64,000 nt of DNA from an uncultured Oscillibacter sp. Its GTDB lineage: Bacteria > Bacillota > Clostridia > Oscillospirales > Oscillospiraceae. Under the pieces are notes generated by a model. The model was not told where the DNA came from. It saw nothing but the letters and a program-made list of their open reading frames with translations, and did not search any database. The DNA lies in NCBI GenBank assembly GCA_910583785.1, contig CAJTZK010000003.1, positions 62,001-126,000 on the forward strand, given 5' to 3'. The position numbers and the translations under genes were made by a program. Positions 41,804-49,866 of the stretch are shown in pieces; the first letter of the stretch is position 1; each line of letters opens with the position of its first letter.

Positions 41804-44014
41804 ATGAAAACGAAAGAGCGGGTATTCCTGGGTATACTGGGCGCACTGCTGGGGTCTATCTTGGGGAGCGTCAGCATTGTGCTGGAAAACCAAGTATCGA
41901 ACACCTTTTCCCTGATTGGCGGGGTGGTCATGGCGGCCTGCACCCTCCAGGGCTATATTCAGCTTGCCGGACGGCTGAGCAAAAAGGGCGTGGCGATTTC
42001 CCTGGTACTCATGGCCGTGATGTGTGCCCTTGCTAATCAGGTCAACTGCACCATTGAGATTATGGAGACCGTGGAGGCCGTACAGGGGATGGACTTTCTG
42101 GAGGCATTCGGGCGTTTTGAGGAGTTGCCGGAGGTTCAGGAAATCCGCTCCTGGTACGACGGCCAGCTGTTGTTATTATATCTCTTCACCCTTTGCGGAA
42201 GTCTCTTGATTCTGGTGCGGAGCCTCTGGAAGCCCAGGAAGGAAGCGCGGCGCAAGGCAGTGTTGGAGGAGGTGCTGCTGGGCGAGGAGCCGGAGGAAGA
42301 GAAGCCGGAGCTCCAGGGGACCCTGTATCCCTTCCGAAAAGCGTGGATGAAGCCTGTGCGCGTCAGCGCCGGCGGGGCCGCTGTGGCGCTTTTGGTGGCG
42401 CTGGTCGCCTTGATGATGCTGATGCCAAGGCTGGAGGAACGTTTTCAGATCCGCTTGGAGTTTGGAATGATTTTGGGCATTTTCCTCAGCTTCATTCCTC
42501 TGATGTGGATTTCTCTGACCATCACCCGGTACTGCAATGCCTTCCAGATTCTCTATGCCCGGGCGGCAGGGCGGCTCTGGCGGGTAAATCTGATGAAGCT
42601 GTGCCGTGTGGGAGACTGGGAGGCCCTGCCACCGGCGCGGCAGGCTGTGGTCCGGGACGACATTCTCTGGGAGCTGGAGAACATCTTGAACGGCGATCTC
42701 TCCGCCTGCGATTCCGGGGCCGTCACCGAGCTGCGGGACATCCAGGCGGAGAAGGAAGACCGCTGGAGCTGGACCATTTCCTACGAAACGGACTCCGGCA
42801 GCCGGAAGAAGCTGAAAATCCCCAAGGGATACCCGGACTTCGTGCCCGTCATGGGGATGGAGCGGGCGGAGGGGCCCACCCCCTATCGCTGGCTTCCGGG
42901 TCTGGCGGCGCTGGTCTTGACGGTGGCTTTCCTGGGCGGGGGCTTTGCCGTTGACAGATGGCGGATGTCCCAAAACGAGGGGGACGCCCCTGCACAGAAT
43001 ATTCACGCCGTCCCAGAGGAATCGGCCCTCCCGGACATCCCCGTCCGGGTGCCGGAGACCGCGACAGAATTTGTGATTTCAGAAATCAGGTTCCAGATAG
43101 ACAGAGAGTTTCAGTACAGCCGCCGACGCTTTCTCGACGGCAAAACGGGGACCTCCTACCGGGTCTATACCCAATACGGCGTGGACGCGGTGGACGCCTG
43201 GGATACCCTGACCAGTCATATCCATACGGATGACCCGCTCTATGACCGCTTCCAGGCGGTGTACACCGGCGAGGACCTGCTGGCCCCGCTGGGCGAAACG
43301 TCCCAATATAATATCGTGTCTGTGTACCGGACGGACGGGACCATTTGCCACACCGCCGCCGCCCTCTCCGATACCGGGGCCCTCTTTACCCTGGAGGCGG
43401 AGCATACCCAGGCGGGCCAGTCCCCGGAGGAGGTCCTGGCGAACCTGATGTATACCCTGAAAAGCGTCCGGTTCGAGGGGCCGGAGGTGACGGAGGAGAA
43501 CTACCAGACGAAAATTCACCTGTCGGAGATTCGGAACTGCGCCTACATGGCGGCGGCCTACATCAAAACGGACCACTTCGGGCACGAGGCCTTTGTGGAC
43601 GTTTACGTCCCCTACAGCGGCGCGCCTATCTACGCCTCCGAGGGCCGGGCCATCCGCACGGAGGCCCACGGGCTACGGGTCTACGCCTCTATCTTCCCGG
43701 GGGAAAACGCCAAGAAGGTGGTGGAGGCCCGGCAGCAGGTCCTGGCTTCCACGGGACAGATCTATGAGGACGGCGTGGACGACCAGACCTACCGGGAGGA
43801 TTTGGACGTCGCGTGTATGCTGACGGTCTATGAGGAGAACGGCCAGAAGCGAAATGCCGTGCTCTATGCCGAGAGCATGTGGGAGGGTTATTATCTTCTC
43901 CGGGAGATCACCGGACTGCCGGAGCAGATAGACGAGGAATACCTGCCGCTTTTGAAGGAGCTGGAGGGCATCTTCGGCCTGACCATGCCGGTGCTGGAGC
44001 AGCTGGGGGAGTAA
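41804..44014 (+). CDS. Large multi-helix membrane protein (736 aa), paralog 2
   Basis: RBS AGGAGG lies eight bases before ATG 41804. Helices are predicted at about residues 6-27, 33-55, 60-78, 124-145, 187-210, 225-245 and near 370. The cytoplasmic loop and outer region match paralog 1, including VRFEGPEVTEENYQTKI, then YASEGRAIRTEAHGLRVYA, and ITGLPEQIDEEY near the C-terminus. The two proteins have a similar length (720 and 736) and layout, so they are a tandem duplication. The outer domain might bind a ligand or partner, but this is not shown. Confidence 0.75.
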   Translation: MKTKERVFLGILGALLGSILGSVSIVLENQVSNTFSLIGGVVMAACTLQGYIQLAGRLSKKGVAISLVLMAVMCALANQVNCTIEIMETVEAVQGMDFLEAFGRFEELPEVQEIRSWYDGQLLLLYLFTLCGSLLILVRSLWKPRKEARRKAVLEEVLLGEEPEEEKPELQGTLYPFRKAWMKPVRVSAGGAAVALLVALVALMMLMPRLEERFQIRLEFGMILGIFLSFIPLMWISLTITRYCNAFQILYARAAGRLWRVNLMKLCRVGDWEALPPARQAVVRDDILWELENILNGDLSACDSGAVTELRDIQAEKEDRWSWTISYETDSGSRKKLKIPKGYPDFVPVMGMERAEGPTPYRWLPGLAALVLTVAFLGGGFAVDRWRMSQNEGDAPAQNIHAVPEESALPDIPVRVPETATEFVISEIRFQIDREFQYSRRRFLDGKTGTSYRVYTQYGVDAVDAWDTLTSHIHTDDPLYDRFQAVYTGEDLLAPLGETSQYNIVSVYRTDGTICHTAAALSDTGALFTLEAEHTQAGQSPEEVLANLMYTLKSVRFEGPEVTEENYQTKIHLSEIRNCAYMAAAYIKTDHFGHEAFVDVYVPYSGAPIYASEGRAIRTEAHGLRVYASIFPGENAKKVVEARQQVLASTGQIYEDGVDDQTYREDLDVACMLTVYEENGQKRNAVLYAESMWEGYYLLREITGLPEQIDEEYLPLLKELEGIFGLTMPVLEQLGE

Positions 44015-44020
44015 GGACGT

Positions 44021-44539
44021 ATGTGGAACACCCTGAGAGAAATCCGAAAGTTTACGCCAAGAGCCGAAGTGGACCGGATTTTAGGGGTATCTCCGGTGCA
44101 GATAGAAGACCGGCCCGCCTGGTATTACGGCGGGGGATTTGTACTCCACTACTCCCCTGTGCGTTTCCGGGTCGAGGGGATTCAGCGGGTGGAGTACGGC
44201 GAGCCTGGGGAGTGTGTTGTGGGCGGCTGGCATTTCCCGGACGCGGATACATTGAAATTGGAGCTGGGCCTGACCTGCTTTGACGCGGAGGACGCGGCGC
44301 CGCTGGAAGAGGACATTGTGGACGGCGTGATCACCTATCAGTCCACCTTCCAGGAAATCCACCGGTGCGCGGCGCGGCACTCCCTGGAGTATTACAGTGA
44401 GGGGGAGACCCAGCGTCTGGTGGATGGCAGCATGGCGTTTTTGAGGCGCTGGATTGCCTGGGAAGAGTATGAGTTCTACTTTTACGGCAAGTCCAGGAGG
44501 ACAAAGGTGACAGGCTTCCGTTTCGTCCAGCCGGAATGA
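44021..44539 (+). CDS. Unknown small protein (172 aa)
   Basis: ATG 44021 lies six bases after the previous stop with GGGGGAG inside the end of that gene, so it is coupled. The protein is soluble and begins MWNTLREIRKFTPRAEVDR. It contains a probable beta domain (RPAWYYGGGFVLHYSPVRF, then VGGWHFPDADTLKLELG) and ends EYEFYFYGKSRRTKVTGFRF. It has some resemblance in plan to immunity-type proteins because of its size and acidic middle, but I recognise no family. Downstream is the two-part region at 44575-44996. Confidence 0.65.
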   Translation: MWNTLREIRKFTPRAEVDRILGVSPVQIEDRPAWYYGGGFVLHYSPVRFRVEGIQRVEYGEPGECVVGGWHFPDADTLKLELGLTCFDAEDAAPLEEDIVDGVITYQSTFQEIHRCAARHSLEYYSEGETQRLVDGSMAFLRRWIAWEEYEFYFYGKSRRTKVTGFRFVQPE

Positions 44540-44574
44540 GCCGGATATACAACAGGAGTCGGGAGGCGAAAGGC

Positions 44575-44610
44575 TTGAAAAAGGATAAAAAGGCGGCGGC
44601 CGGCATCTGA
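44575..44610 (+). other. Possible leader or truncated start (11 codons)
   Basis: GGGAGGCGAAAGGC precedes TTG 44575, which opens a frame MKKDKKAAAGI and stops at TGA. It could be the lost 5' end of the gene at 44631, broken by a frameshift, or a random start. Confidence 0.25.
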
Positions 44611-44630
44611 TAGAGGGGCTGGGGCATGTA

Positions 44631-44996
44631 GTGTACTGGCTCATGCTGTGTATCGCAGTGTTCTTCTTCTGGTGGCTGCTGATGGGCCGGCGGCTCCGCA
44701 AATTTATGAAGCGGCTCGACAGAGCGGGCCTGGATTACCTGAGAAGCCGCGATGTGGACGGGTATCTGTTGGAGCTGGACGCCTGTTGCGAGATGGCGGG
44801 AGTTCGGAACATGACATTGGGTGGAATCCCAGCCCTGGATTATGTGACGATTCTCAAAATCAGAACCTTGCGGGAGGCGGGACGTGAAGGGGAAGTCTTT
44901 GCACTGCTGGAAACTGCAAAGCAGGAGATGAAGGGCGAAAAGGCGCTGCTGCTTTTGCGGGACGAAGAGGAGAAGCTGGATAGGAGGCAGAAATGA
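44631..44996 (+). CDS. Unknown membrane-anchored helical protein (121 aa)
   Basis: The frame starts at GTG 44631; GGGGCTGGGG is a poor site, so the start is uncertain. A hydrophobic helix (residues 3-18, WLMLCIAVFFFWWLLM) precedes a basic stretch and a helical tail that looks cytoplasmic (RRLRKFMKRLDRAGLDYLR, then EGEVFALLETAKQEMK). The stop overlaps the start of the next gene (ATGA). The function is not recognised. Confidence 0.6.
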   Translation: MYWLMLCIAVFFFWWLLMGRRLRKFMKRLDRAGLDYLRSRDVDGYLLELDACCEMAGVRNMTLGGIPALDYVTILKIRTLREAGREGEVFALLETAKQEMKGEKALLLLRDEEEKLDRRQK

Positions 44997-45784
44997 AATA
45001 TACACTCGATACAGATTTTTCGGCTCTCAACAGGCCAAAAGCGGCCAACTGGCTTCGTAATTTTGTTGATTTGACAGAAAGCGCCTTTGCGGACTGTGAC
45101 TCCTGTTCCCGCTTGCTGGGGAACCTGCTGGTAATGGAGCTGTGCGCTTGTACGCTTCGCCAGGGACTGGACGCACAAGGAAACCCCTTTCCCCCAGTAA
45201 TCCAGAGGGGCCTGGATATGCTTTGGAACTGCCTGAAAGAACAGATGGTTTCCACTGATATGCAGGATTTTGCCAATGACCTGTACGCCTGTAGTCTGGA
45301 ACACAATGCAGGTGAAGATTTGACGGACACGCAGGAAGTGTTTTTCAAAAAGCATTTCGGCGGTTCAAAGAAAAGCACCTATGAATGGAGTGTTACCGAC
45401 GATATTGCGGTTTTATTGATGAAATGTACTGCCATCTATGGTGGACGTTTGGATTTCGAGGAATTTGAGGCATGTGAGCAGATTGATTTCAGAGAAATTT
45501 CATACTCTTTGGATTTCTTCCAAGACGTCTGCATTGGGTTCACCAACACCCCTTGTCCAACTGCCCGGGCAAAGGATGTTGAGAAGGCGCTGGAGCTGGC
45601 CTATCAGACGCCCCTATTCCGGCAGTTGGTGGGCTTGACTCAAGGCGCGTTGAAAACGGCTCTCACCGCCACACCGGAACAGTATTCGGCCCTTATGACC
45701 TCTGGTATCTGTCCGGCTCCACTTGGGAAGAGGGCCCCGCCGCGTGTGAATGCGGATAGGAGGACGAAACAATCTCCCTCATAG
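44993..45784 (+). pseudogene. Unknown helical protein, C-terminus shifted out of frame
   Basis: ATG 44993 overlaps the previous stop. The first 234 residues (DFSALNRPKAANWLRNF, then CDSCSRLLGNLLVMELCACT) are protein-like. At about 45694 the sensible frame moves by one: YDLWYLSGSTWEEGPAACECG is coded there, while the original frame gives a basic, unlikely tail to 45784. One extra T at 45693-45694 would restore it. After a TAG at 45757-45759 the new frame continues into 45760-46006. The gene therefore seems to be decaying, although a 263-aa product is still possible. Confidence 0.55.
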
Positions 45785-46006
45785 AGCCGCCAAAGTTTCT
45801 GGAACCTGTTGAAATCGACCTGTGGGACAGGTGTTCCCTGGAGGATGAGGCTGTCTGGCCTGTTGTCTTTGATTGGGGATGAAATGATCGCGCCGATCCT
45901 GCCCCTTGTCTACGGCACGGGGACCTGCCCGGAATGTGGGGAACGGGAACCCTATTGGACATGGATGGACGCCTTGTGGAAGAGTGCTGAGGGAGGATTA
46001 TTATGA
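45760..46006 (+). pseudogene. Remnant of the C-terminal part of the preceding gene
   Basis: Downstream of the TAG at 45757 one frame reads EDETISLIEPPKFLEPVEID, then LEDEAVWPVVFDWG, and stops at TGA 45880. A shift of one base then gives DEMIAPILPLVYG, TCPECGEREPYW and TWMDALWKSAEGG ending at TGA 46004-46006. Adding one G to the run at 45876-45879 would join these parts. The text is protein-like with a CPEC motif that may have bound metal. No independent start site is seen, so I treat it as a remnant. Confidence 0.5.
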
Positions 46007-46492
46007 CGACAGAACCCAAAATCATTCAGACACGGACTGGAATGAGCGTTCAAGTTATCCCCAGATAGACCGAGATTCCACCTGTTGATTCCAAAGCGAT
46101 CCAGCTCCGGCATATCACTTACTACGGTCGGACGTATACCTCCTATGAGGGAGAGGAAATCACCGAGGAAGTGATCGCCAAAGTGCTGGAAGAGATTCCA
46201 AAGGGCATCAACATCTATCTCTCCCTGATTCTCTATGGAGAAGACGACTGGCTGGAGGTCAGGGACATGGCTGGCGCTTGCGTTCCGCTCCGATGGCGGC
46301 CAGAAGAACGACTACTCCTGTAACCCCCAATATGCCGGTGTGGAGGAATGGGCTCCAGTGGTAAGCGATGGGCAGTCCCCTATTGAAAAGTACCTTGCGC
46401 TTACTGATATAGAGGCTGGTGTAAAAGCGGCGGAGTATTTCATCCGAACCGGACAGCTGTATCCGGGGATTGATTGGACAGAGCAGGTTTGA
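46003..46492 (+). pseudogene. Imm1-like immunity gene with nonsense codon and frameshift
   Basis: ATG 46003 (GGGAGG nearby) opens MTTEPKIIQTRTGMSVQVIP and hits TAG at 46066-46068. The same frame continues PPVDSKAIQLRHITYYGR, then TSYEGEEITEEVIAKVLEEI and NIYLSLILYGEDDWLEV. Near 46264 it slips to another frame, which continues WLALAFRSDGGQKNDYS, then GQSPIEKYLALTDIEAGVKA and AEYFIRTGQLYPGIDW to TGA 46490-46492. The closing A-YFIRTGxLYPGIDW block is typical of Imm1 proteins. Two lesions and a clear ancestral protein of about 160 aa mark this as a dead immunity gene. Confidence 0.7.
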
Positions 46493-46512
46493 GGGAGACA
46501 AGGAGGGAACCA

Positions 46513-47022
46513 GTGGGACTTTTTGACAGATTTCGGAAAAACGCAGAAGAATCCGCACTTCAATTCGATAACTACCCGTTCAAGCTGGCTGTCATTCAGA
46601 AGCTGATGTATGGGCAATCGCTCTTGGAAACGCCCTACCGGGGCGGAGATCAGTATTTTGAGGAATACCCGGATTTTGCTGAGGTATCAGAGGAAGAGTC
46701 CATCCGCCGTTTGGAACCATATATCCAGCGGGCTAATCACTTCTTTCAAGAGTTGAAGATACCCAGTTCCCTGGCGGAGCGCATCGAGGAACTCTATGTA
46801 GGGGAGGAACTGGATGTATATTACCAGATCAATCCCCAATGGATGGACTTCGACGAATACTTTGAGGACGGCAAGGATTTCGATATTACGGACATCAGCG
46901 AGCGGGAGATCCGGCAGTTTCCAAACCTGGCCATCATCATCTTCAATATGTACCATACCCCACCCAAGGAATTGGTTGAGAAGCTGAAGAGTTGGGGAAT
47001 CGAAGTTCGCATCCAAGATTGA
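46513..47022 (+). CDS. Unknown acidic protein (169 aa)
   Basis: The start is GTG 46513 with AAGGAGGG seven bases upstream. The protein is soluble and strongly acidic. It is rich in aromatic and acidic residues (EEYPDFAEVSEEESIRRLE, then YVGEELDVYYQINPQWMDF). It ends with IIIFNMYHTPPKELVEKLKSWG, a pattern I associate with small accessory proteins of Clostridia. Composition and location among immunity-like genes are compatible with an immunity role; no fold is recognised and no toxin is near. Confidence 0.65.
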   Translation: MGLFDRFRKNAEESALQFDNYPFKLAVIQKLMYGQSLLETPYRGGDQYFEEYPDFAEVSEEESIRRLEPYIQRANHFFQELKIPSSLAERIEELYVGEELDVYYQINPQWMDFDEYFEDGKDFDITDISEREIRQFPNLAIIIFNMYHTPPKELVEKLKSWGIEVRIQD

Positions 47023-47038
47023 AAAAGGAAGGATCATT

Positions 47039-48259
47039 ATGGGAGTATTCCTGCAAACCGCCCTGTTCCCCGGCTGCGAGGAATCCATTGCCCGTGATGC
47101 CTTGGAAGCGGCGGCAAAGAATCCGGCGTTTCAGATCGACCCGAAAACCTGCCGGTATGCGCAGAGCTTTGAGGGCACTCAGGTCCTGATGGAGGGGGAC
47201 TGCCTGGGCTTTGCCACGCTTGCCAAAGCGCTGGCCGACCTCTCCGAGAATCCCGTGATGCTGCTGTACATCTATGATGGGGATTTTTGGGGTTATGACT
47301 TCTACGGCGGAAAGGAAGAGGACCATTTCAGAACCCGCCCGGACAGCTTCGGCCCTGTCAGTCCGCGAGAAAAACAGCGCCTGTCCGGCAATCCGGCGGC
47401 ACTATCAGGCTGGTTCCCCACCTGGGACACTGGCATGATGCGGCGGTATCTTGTTCACTGGCCCGATCTGGACGAAGAGGAACTGGAGGAGACCGCCTGC
47501 CCCGGCGACCAGTTCCCCTACGGCGACTGCTGGCAGATGACGGACTTCATGGCCCGCTTGGGCTTCCCCTGGGCCTTCGATCAGGTGCGGGAGGCCCCGC
47601 CCCTCCAGCCGTCCTATCCCAAGCTGCGGGAGATTCTGGAGCGGGAACTGCCCCCTGTTTCCAAGGAAGCGCCGGCGGCGGGACAGGCTCTGCTGGATAA
47701 GCTGCCCACCGCCCTCTCTTATGACTACATCCGGCGTTTGCTGGAGGAGGACGGCGTAAGGGAGTTCGGCTTCCCGGAGAAGACACCGCCGGAGATTGTG
47801 GAGGAGGTTAAGCAGCACCGCTGGACGGTGAATCTCCCGGAAATGAATCCTCTCTGCCGGCGGCTGGCGGTGCTGGCGGCCTTCTGCACCTTCTGGCTGC
47901 GGGGGAGCATCGCCTGGGGCCTTCTGGACTATGCCACCTATGAGCCGAGATACGGAAACTTCCCCAAGCCCACCGACGTCTATGTACTCCGGGCCCGGGC
48001 GGCGCTGGCGGACTATTCCAAGCGCCATCGGGCCTGGAGGGACCTGGAACGGCTGATAGAGCTGGACCCGGACAACCAGGCGCTGTATGAGGCGGAGAGT
48101 AAGCGGTGGATGGACATGGAGCGGGCCCGGGAACCGAATATGTCCCAGTATCACGATAGGATCATGCGGGAGTTCGCGGAGGAAAAACGCAAGGAAGAGG
48201 AGAAGGAGGCCCGGCGGCTCCAGCTGATCCTGGAGAAGCGGCGGAAAAAGAAGACGTAA
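47039..48259 (+). CDS. Unknown two-domain protein with coiled-coil tail (406 aa)
   Basis: ATG 47039 follows AAAGGAAGG. The N-terminal domain (residues 1-130) contains VFLQTALFPGCEESIARDAL, then GTQVLMEGDCLGFATLAKAL and MLLYIYDGDFWGYDFYGG. I have seen this type in Clostridial proteins of unknown role near immunity genes. The middle has Trp/Pro-rich motifs and a helical core, and the last 60 residues form a highly charged helix (EEKRKEEEKEARRLQLILEK) ending RRKKKT. There is no signal peptide or membrane helix. Codon use matches the host. Confidence 0.7.
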   Translation: MGVFLQTALFPGCEESIARDALEAAAKNPAFQIDPKTCRYAQSFEGTQVLMEGDCLGFATLAKALADLSENPVMLLYIYDGDFWGYDFYGGKEEDHFRTRPDSFGPVSPREKQRLSGNPAALSGWFPTWDTGMMRRYLVHWPDLDEEELEETACPGDQFPYGDCWQMTDFMARLGFPWAFDQVREAPPLQPSYPKLREILERELPPVSKEAPAAGQALLDKLPTALSYDYIRRLLEEDGVREFGFPEKTPPEIVEEVKQHRWTVNLPEMNPLCRRLAVLAAFCTFWLRGSIAWGLLDYATYEPRYGNFPKPTDVYVLRARAALADYSKRHRAWRDLERLIELDPDNQALYEAESKRWMDMERAREPNMSQYHDRIMREFAEEKRKEEEKEARRLQLILEKRRKKKT

Positions 48260-48277
48260 GTATCGGAGGGAAATTGC

Positions 48278-48907
48278 GTGAAATATGAAATCATACAGAC
48301 AGCCCCTTATCCAACCGCCGAGTTTACATTTCAAAGAAAATCTGGTGATATTGGAACAGCCAAACGGACTTGTGACAAAAAAACATGGAAAGTCGAAATC
48401 CGGTTTGATGGTATATCAATACAGATGATATATGATAAAAGAAACGACTCAATTTGCTCCATGATAAAAAATCTATTTACCTTTAGCCCTCCTAGAATCA
48501 ACTCATACCAGCTTGTTTCCAAAGGGAAGCGATGTGGTGAGATTTTCAAGTGTCAAGGATATTATTGGCTGCGACTTAATGAGTGTAGGTATAGTGCTTG
48601 TGCTATAGGACTTGGCTCTGCGGGGATAAAATATCCTGTTTTTGACGGTTCTCTTGATAAGAAATACAACCCGACAGGCAAGCAAACTGCTCTAATTGAA
48701 ACATCAAATTCAGGAAAGCTCTTAGACCTTTACCATGTGGCATCGCTGGATAGCCCAGCAGGAGTAGCGGCAATGCTTTTTGGACTATATATAGATTATG
48801 ATGCTTTTTATAAAAGTGATAGATATTCTGAGAAAACCTATTTAGAATCGTATGGACACTGGAAACAGCTATATGATCCCGCTTTCAAGGAACACATAGC
48901 CGACTAA
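48278..48907 (+). CDS. Unknown protein with a Tubby/LURP-like beta fold (209 aa)
   Basis: The start is GTG 48278 with GGAGGG upstream. The sequence alternates hydrophobic and charged strands without helices in the first half (KYEIIQTAPYPTAEFTFQRK, then KKTWKVEIRFDGISIQMIY), ending in helical segments. This suggests a beta-barrel with a central helix, as in LURP-one or Tubby-type domains, but the assignment is by plan only. It is AT-rich with codon use unlike the flanking genes. No signal peptide or anchor is seen. Confidence 0.55.
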   Translation: MKYEIIQTAPYPTAEFTFQRKSGDIGTAKRTCDKKTWKVEIRFDGISIQMIYDKRNDSICSMIKNLFTFSPPRINSYQLVSKGKRCGEIFKCQGYYWLRLNECRYSACAIGLGSAGIKYPVFDGSLDKKYNPTGKQTALIETSNSGKLLDLYHVASLDSPAGVAAMLFGLYIDYDAFYKSDRYSEKTYLESYGHWKQLYDPAFKEHIAD

Positions 48908-48924
48908 AAAGGAGGGAAGCGGCC

Positions 48925-49505
48925 ATGAAAGAGCTGTTGGCGGAAGTGAAAGGTGCTTTTTCCGGGGCTGGGTACCGGAAGAAGCGGAACTCTTTCTGGA
49001 AGCGGGAGGGGGGCTTTTACAGGCTGGTGGATTTCCATCCGGGGCCTACGGCGATTCCTGTTTTATCAATGTTGGCCTGCACCCCGTTGGACTGCCATCT
49101 CTCGTTGCCGGAGAGCTGGTAATCAAAGAGCAGCCGGAAGAATACGAGTGCATCTTTCACCAGCGGATGGGGGAAATCTCCCCTATTCCTCTGTTCCAGG
49201 AGGCTCTGGTTCCCATCTCAGATCCCGGCTCCATTCAGACAGTTCTGGACAGCTTTCCAGACATAGAGGCGTGGTTCTTCCGCTGGTGTTCCTTTGAGGC
49301 CATCGCAGGGTGCGAATATTCCAATGTGGAGGGTATGCGCTCCTGTGTGCCGCTCCTTTGGAAGAAGGCGTATCAGATGCTGAGATGCTACTGCCTCTGC
49401 GAGCTGGGTCACACAGCGGAAGCGGAACAGGCATATTCTGCATATCTGGCGGAACATCGGGAGCTGGATTTCTCGGCGGTTGACCAGTATTTGTTGAAGT
49501 ATTGA
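48925..49505 (+). pseudogene. DUF4304-like immunity-type gene with frameshift
   Basis: ATG 48925 (RBS AGGAGGGA) reads MKELLAEVKGAFSGAGYRKK, then NSFWKREGGFYRLVDFHPG and turns to an unlikely sequence ending at TAA 49120-49122. One base over, GAYGDSCFINVGLHPVGLP, then EEYECIFHQRMGEISPI and a helical tail (CYCLCELGHTAEAEQAYSAY) run to TGA 49503-49505. Adding one G to the run at 49041-49044 restores one protein of about 193 aa. The FYRLVDF and FINVGLHP segments match DUF4304, which is often found among immunity genes. I believe it was intact recently. Confidence 0.7.
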
Positions 49506-49531
49506 TCTAAATATCTATTGTATAGATTCAA

Positions 49532-49540
49532 TGCTATAAT
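49532..49540 (+). promoter_or_regulatory. Extended -10 promoter of the excisionase gene
   Basis: TGC at 49532-49534 directly precedes TATAAT (49535-49540), which is an extended -10. No good -35 is present 17 bases upstream, which the extended motif can replace. It is 15 bases before the TTG start at 49555. Confidence 0.55.
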
Positions 49541-49554
49541 AAGGGGGCATTAAA

Positions 49555-49761
49555 TTGGAACAGAGCATTGACAAAGTACCGATTCACTTGAAAATGACCT
49601 TAACTATTAGGGAAGCTGCGGAATACAGCAATATCGGAATTAACAAAATTGATAGTATGCTGCGTATGCCTAACTGTCCGTTTGTCCTATTTGTTGGTTC
49701 AAAAAAGTTAGTAAAGCGCAAGGCGTTTGAGGATTATATTGGGCAGAGGCTCATAATATGA
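49555..49761 (+). CDS. xis: Excisionase (Tn916 Xis-like), 68 aa
   Basis: The start is TTG 49555 after AAGGGGG. The small protein contains LTIREAAEYSNIGINKIDSM, a winged-helix excisionase core, then a hydrophobic strand and KKLVKRKAFEDYI, the wing and closing helix. Length and pattern match the Tn916 Xis (67 aa). Xis bends DNA at the arms of the attachment site and steers integrase towards excision. It lies about 105 bases upstream of the integrase start, the usual order in such elements. Confidence 0.85.
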   Translation: MEQSIDKVPIHLKMTLTIREAAEYSNIGINKIDSMLRMPNCPFVLFVGSKKLVKRKAFEDYIGQRLII

Positions 49762-49789
49762 CCTATCAAAAAGAGCGGCAAAATAACGC

Positions 49790-49818
49790 TTGAGAAAGAG
49801 GGCGGTATCTGCTATACT
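49790..49818 (+). promoter_or_regulatory. Sigma-A promoter of the integrase gene
   Basis: TTGAGA (49790-49795) and TATACT (49813-49818) are 17 bases apart, with TGC directly before the -10 (extended -10). It lies between the excisionase and integrase genes. Confidence 0.7.
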
Positions 49819-49866
49819 CATGGTGTAGTAGTGCGCTCTCTTTCTTTGCGAGAAAGGAGCCGAATC

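Noticed and set aside
11957..46068. Possible recoding of TAG as an amino acid
   Set aside because: TAG is used as a normal stop in several intact genes (9484-9486, 17424-17426, 35575-35577), so the three internal TAGs are better explained as nonsense mutations.
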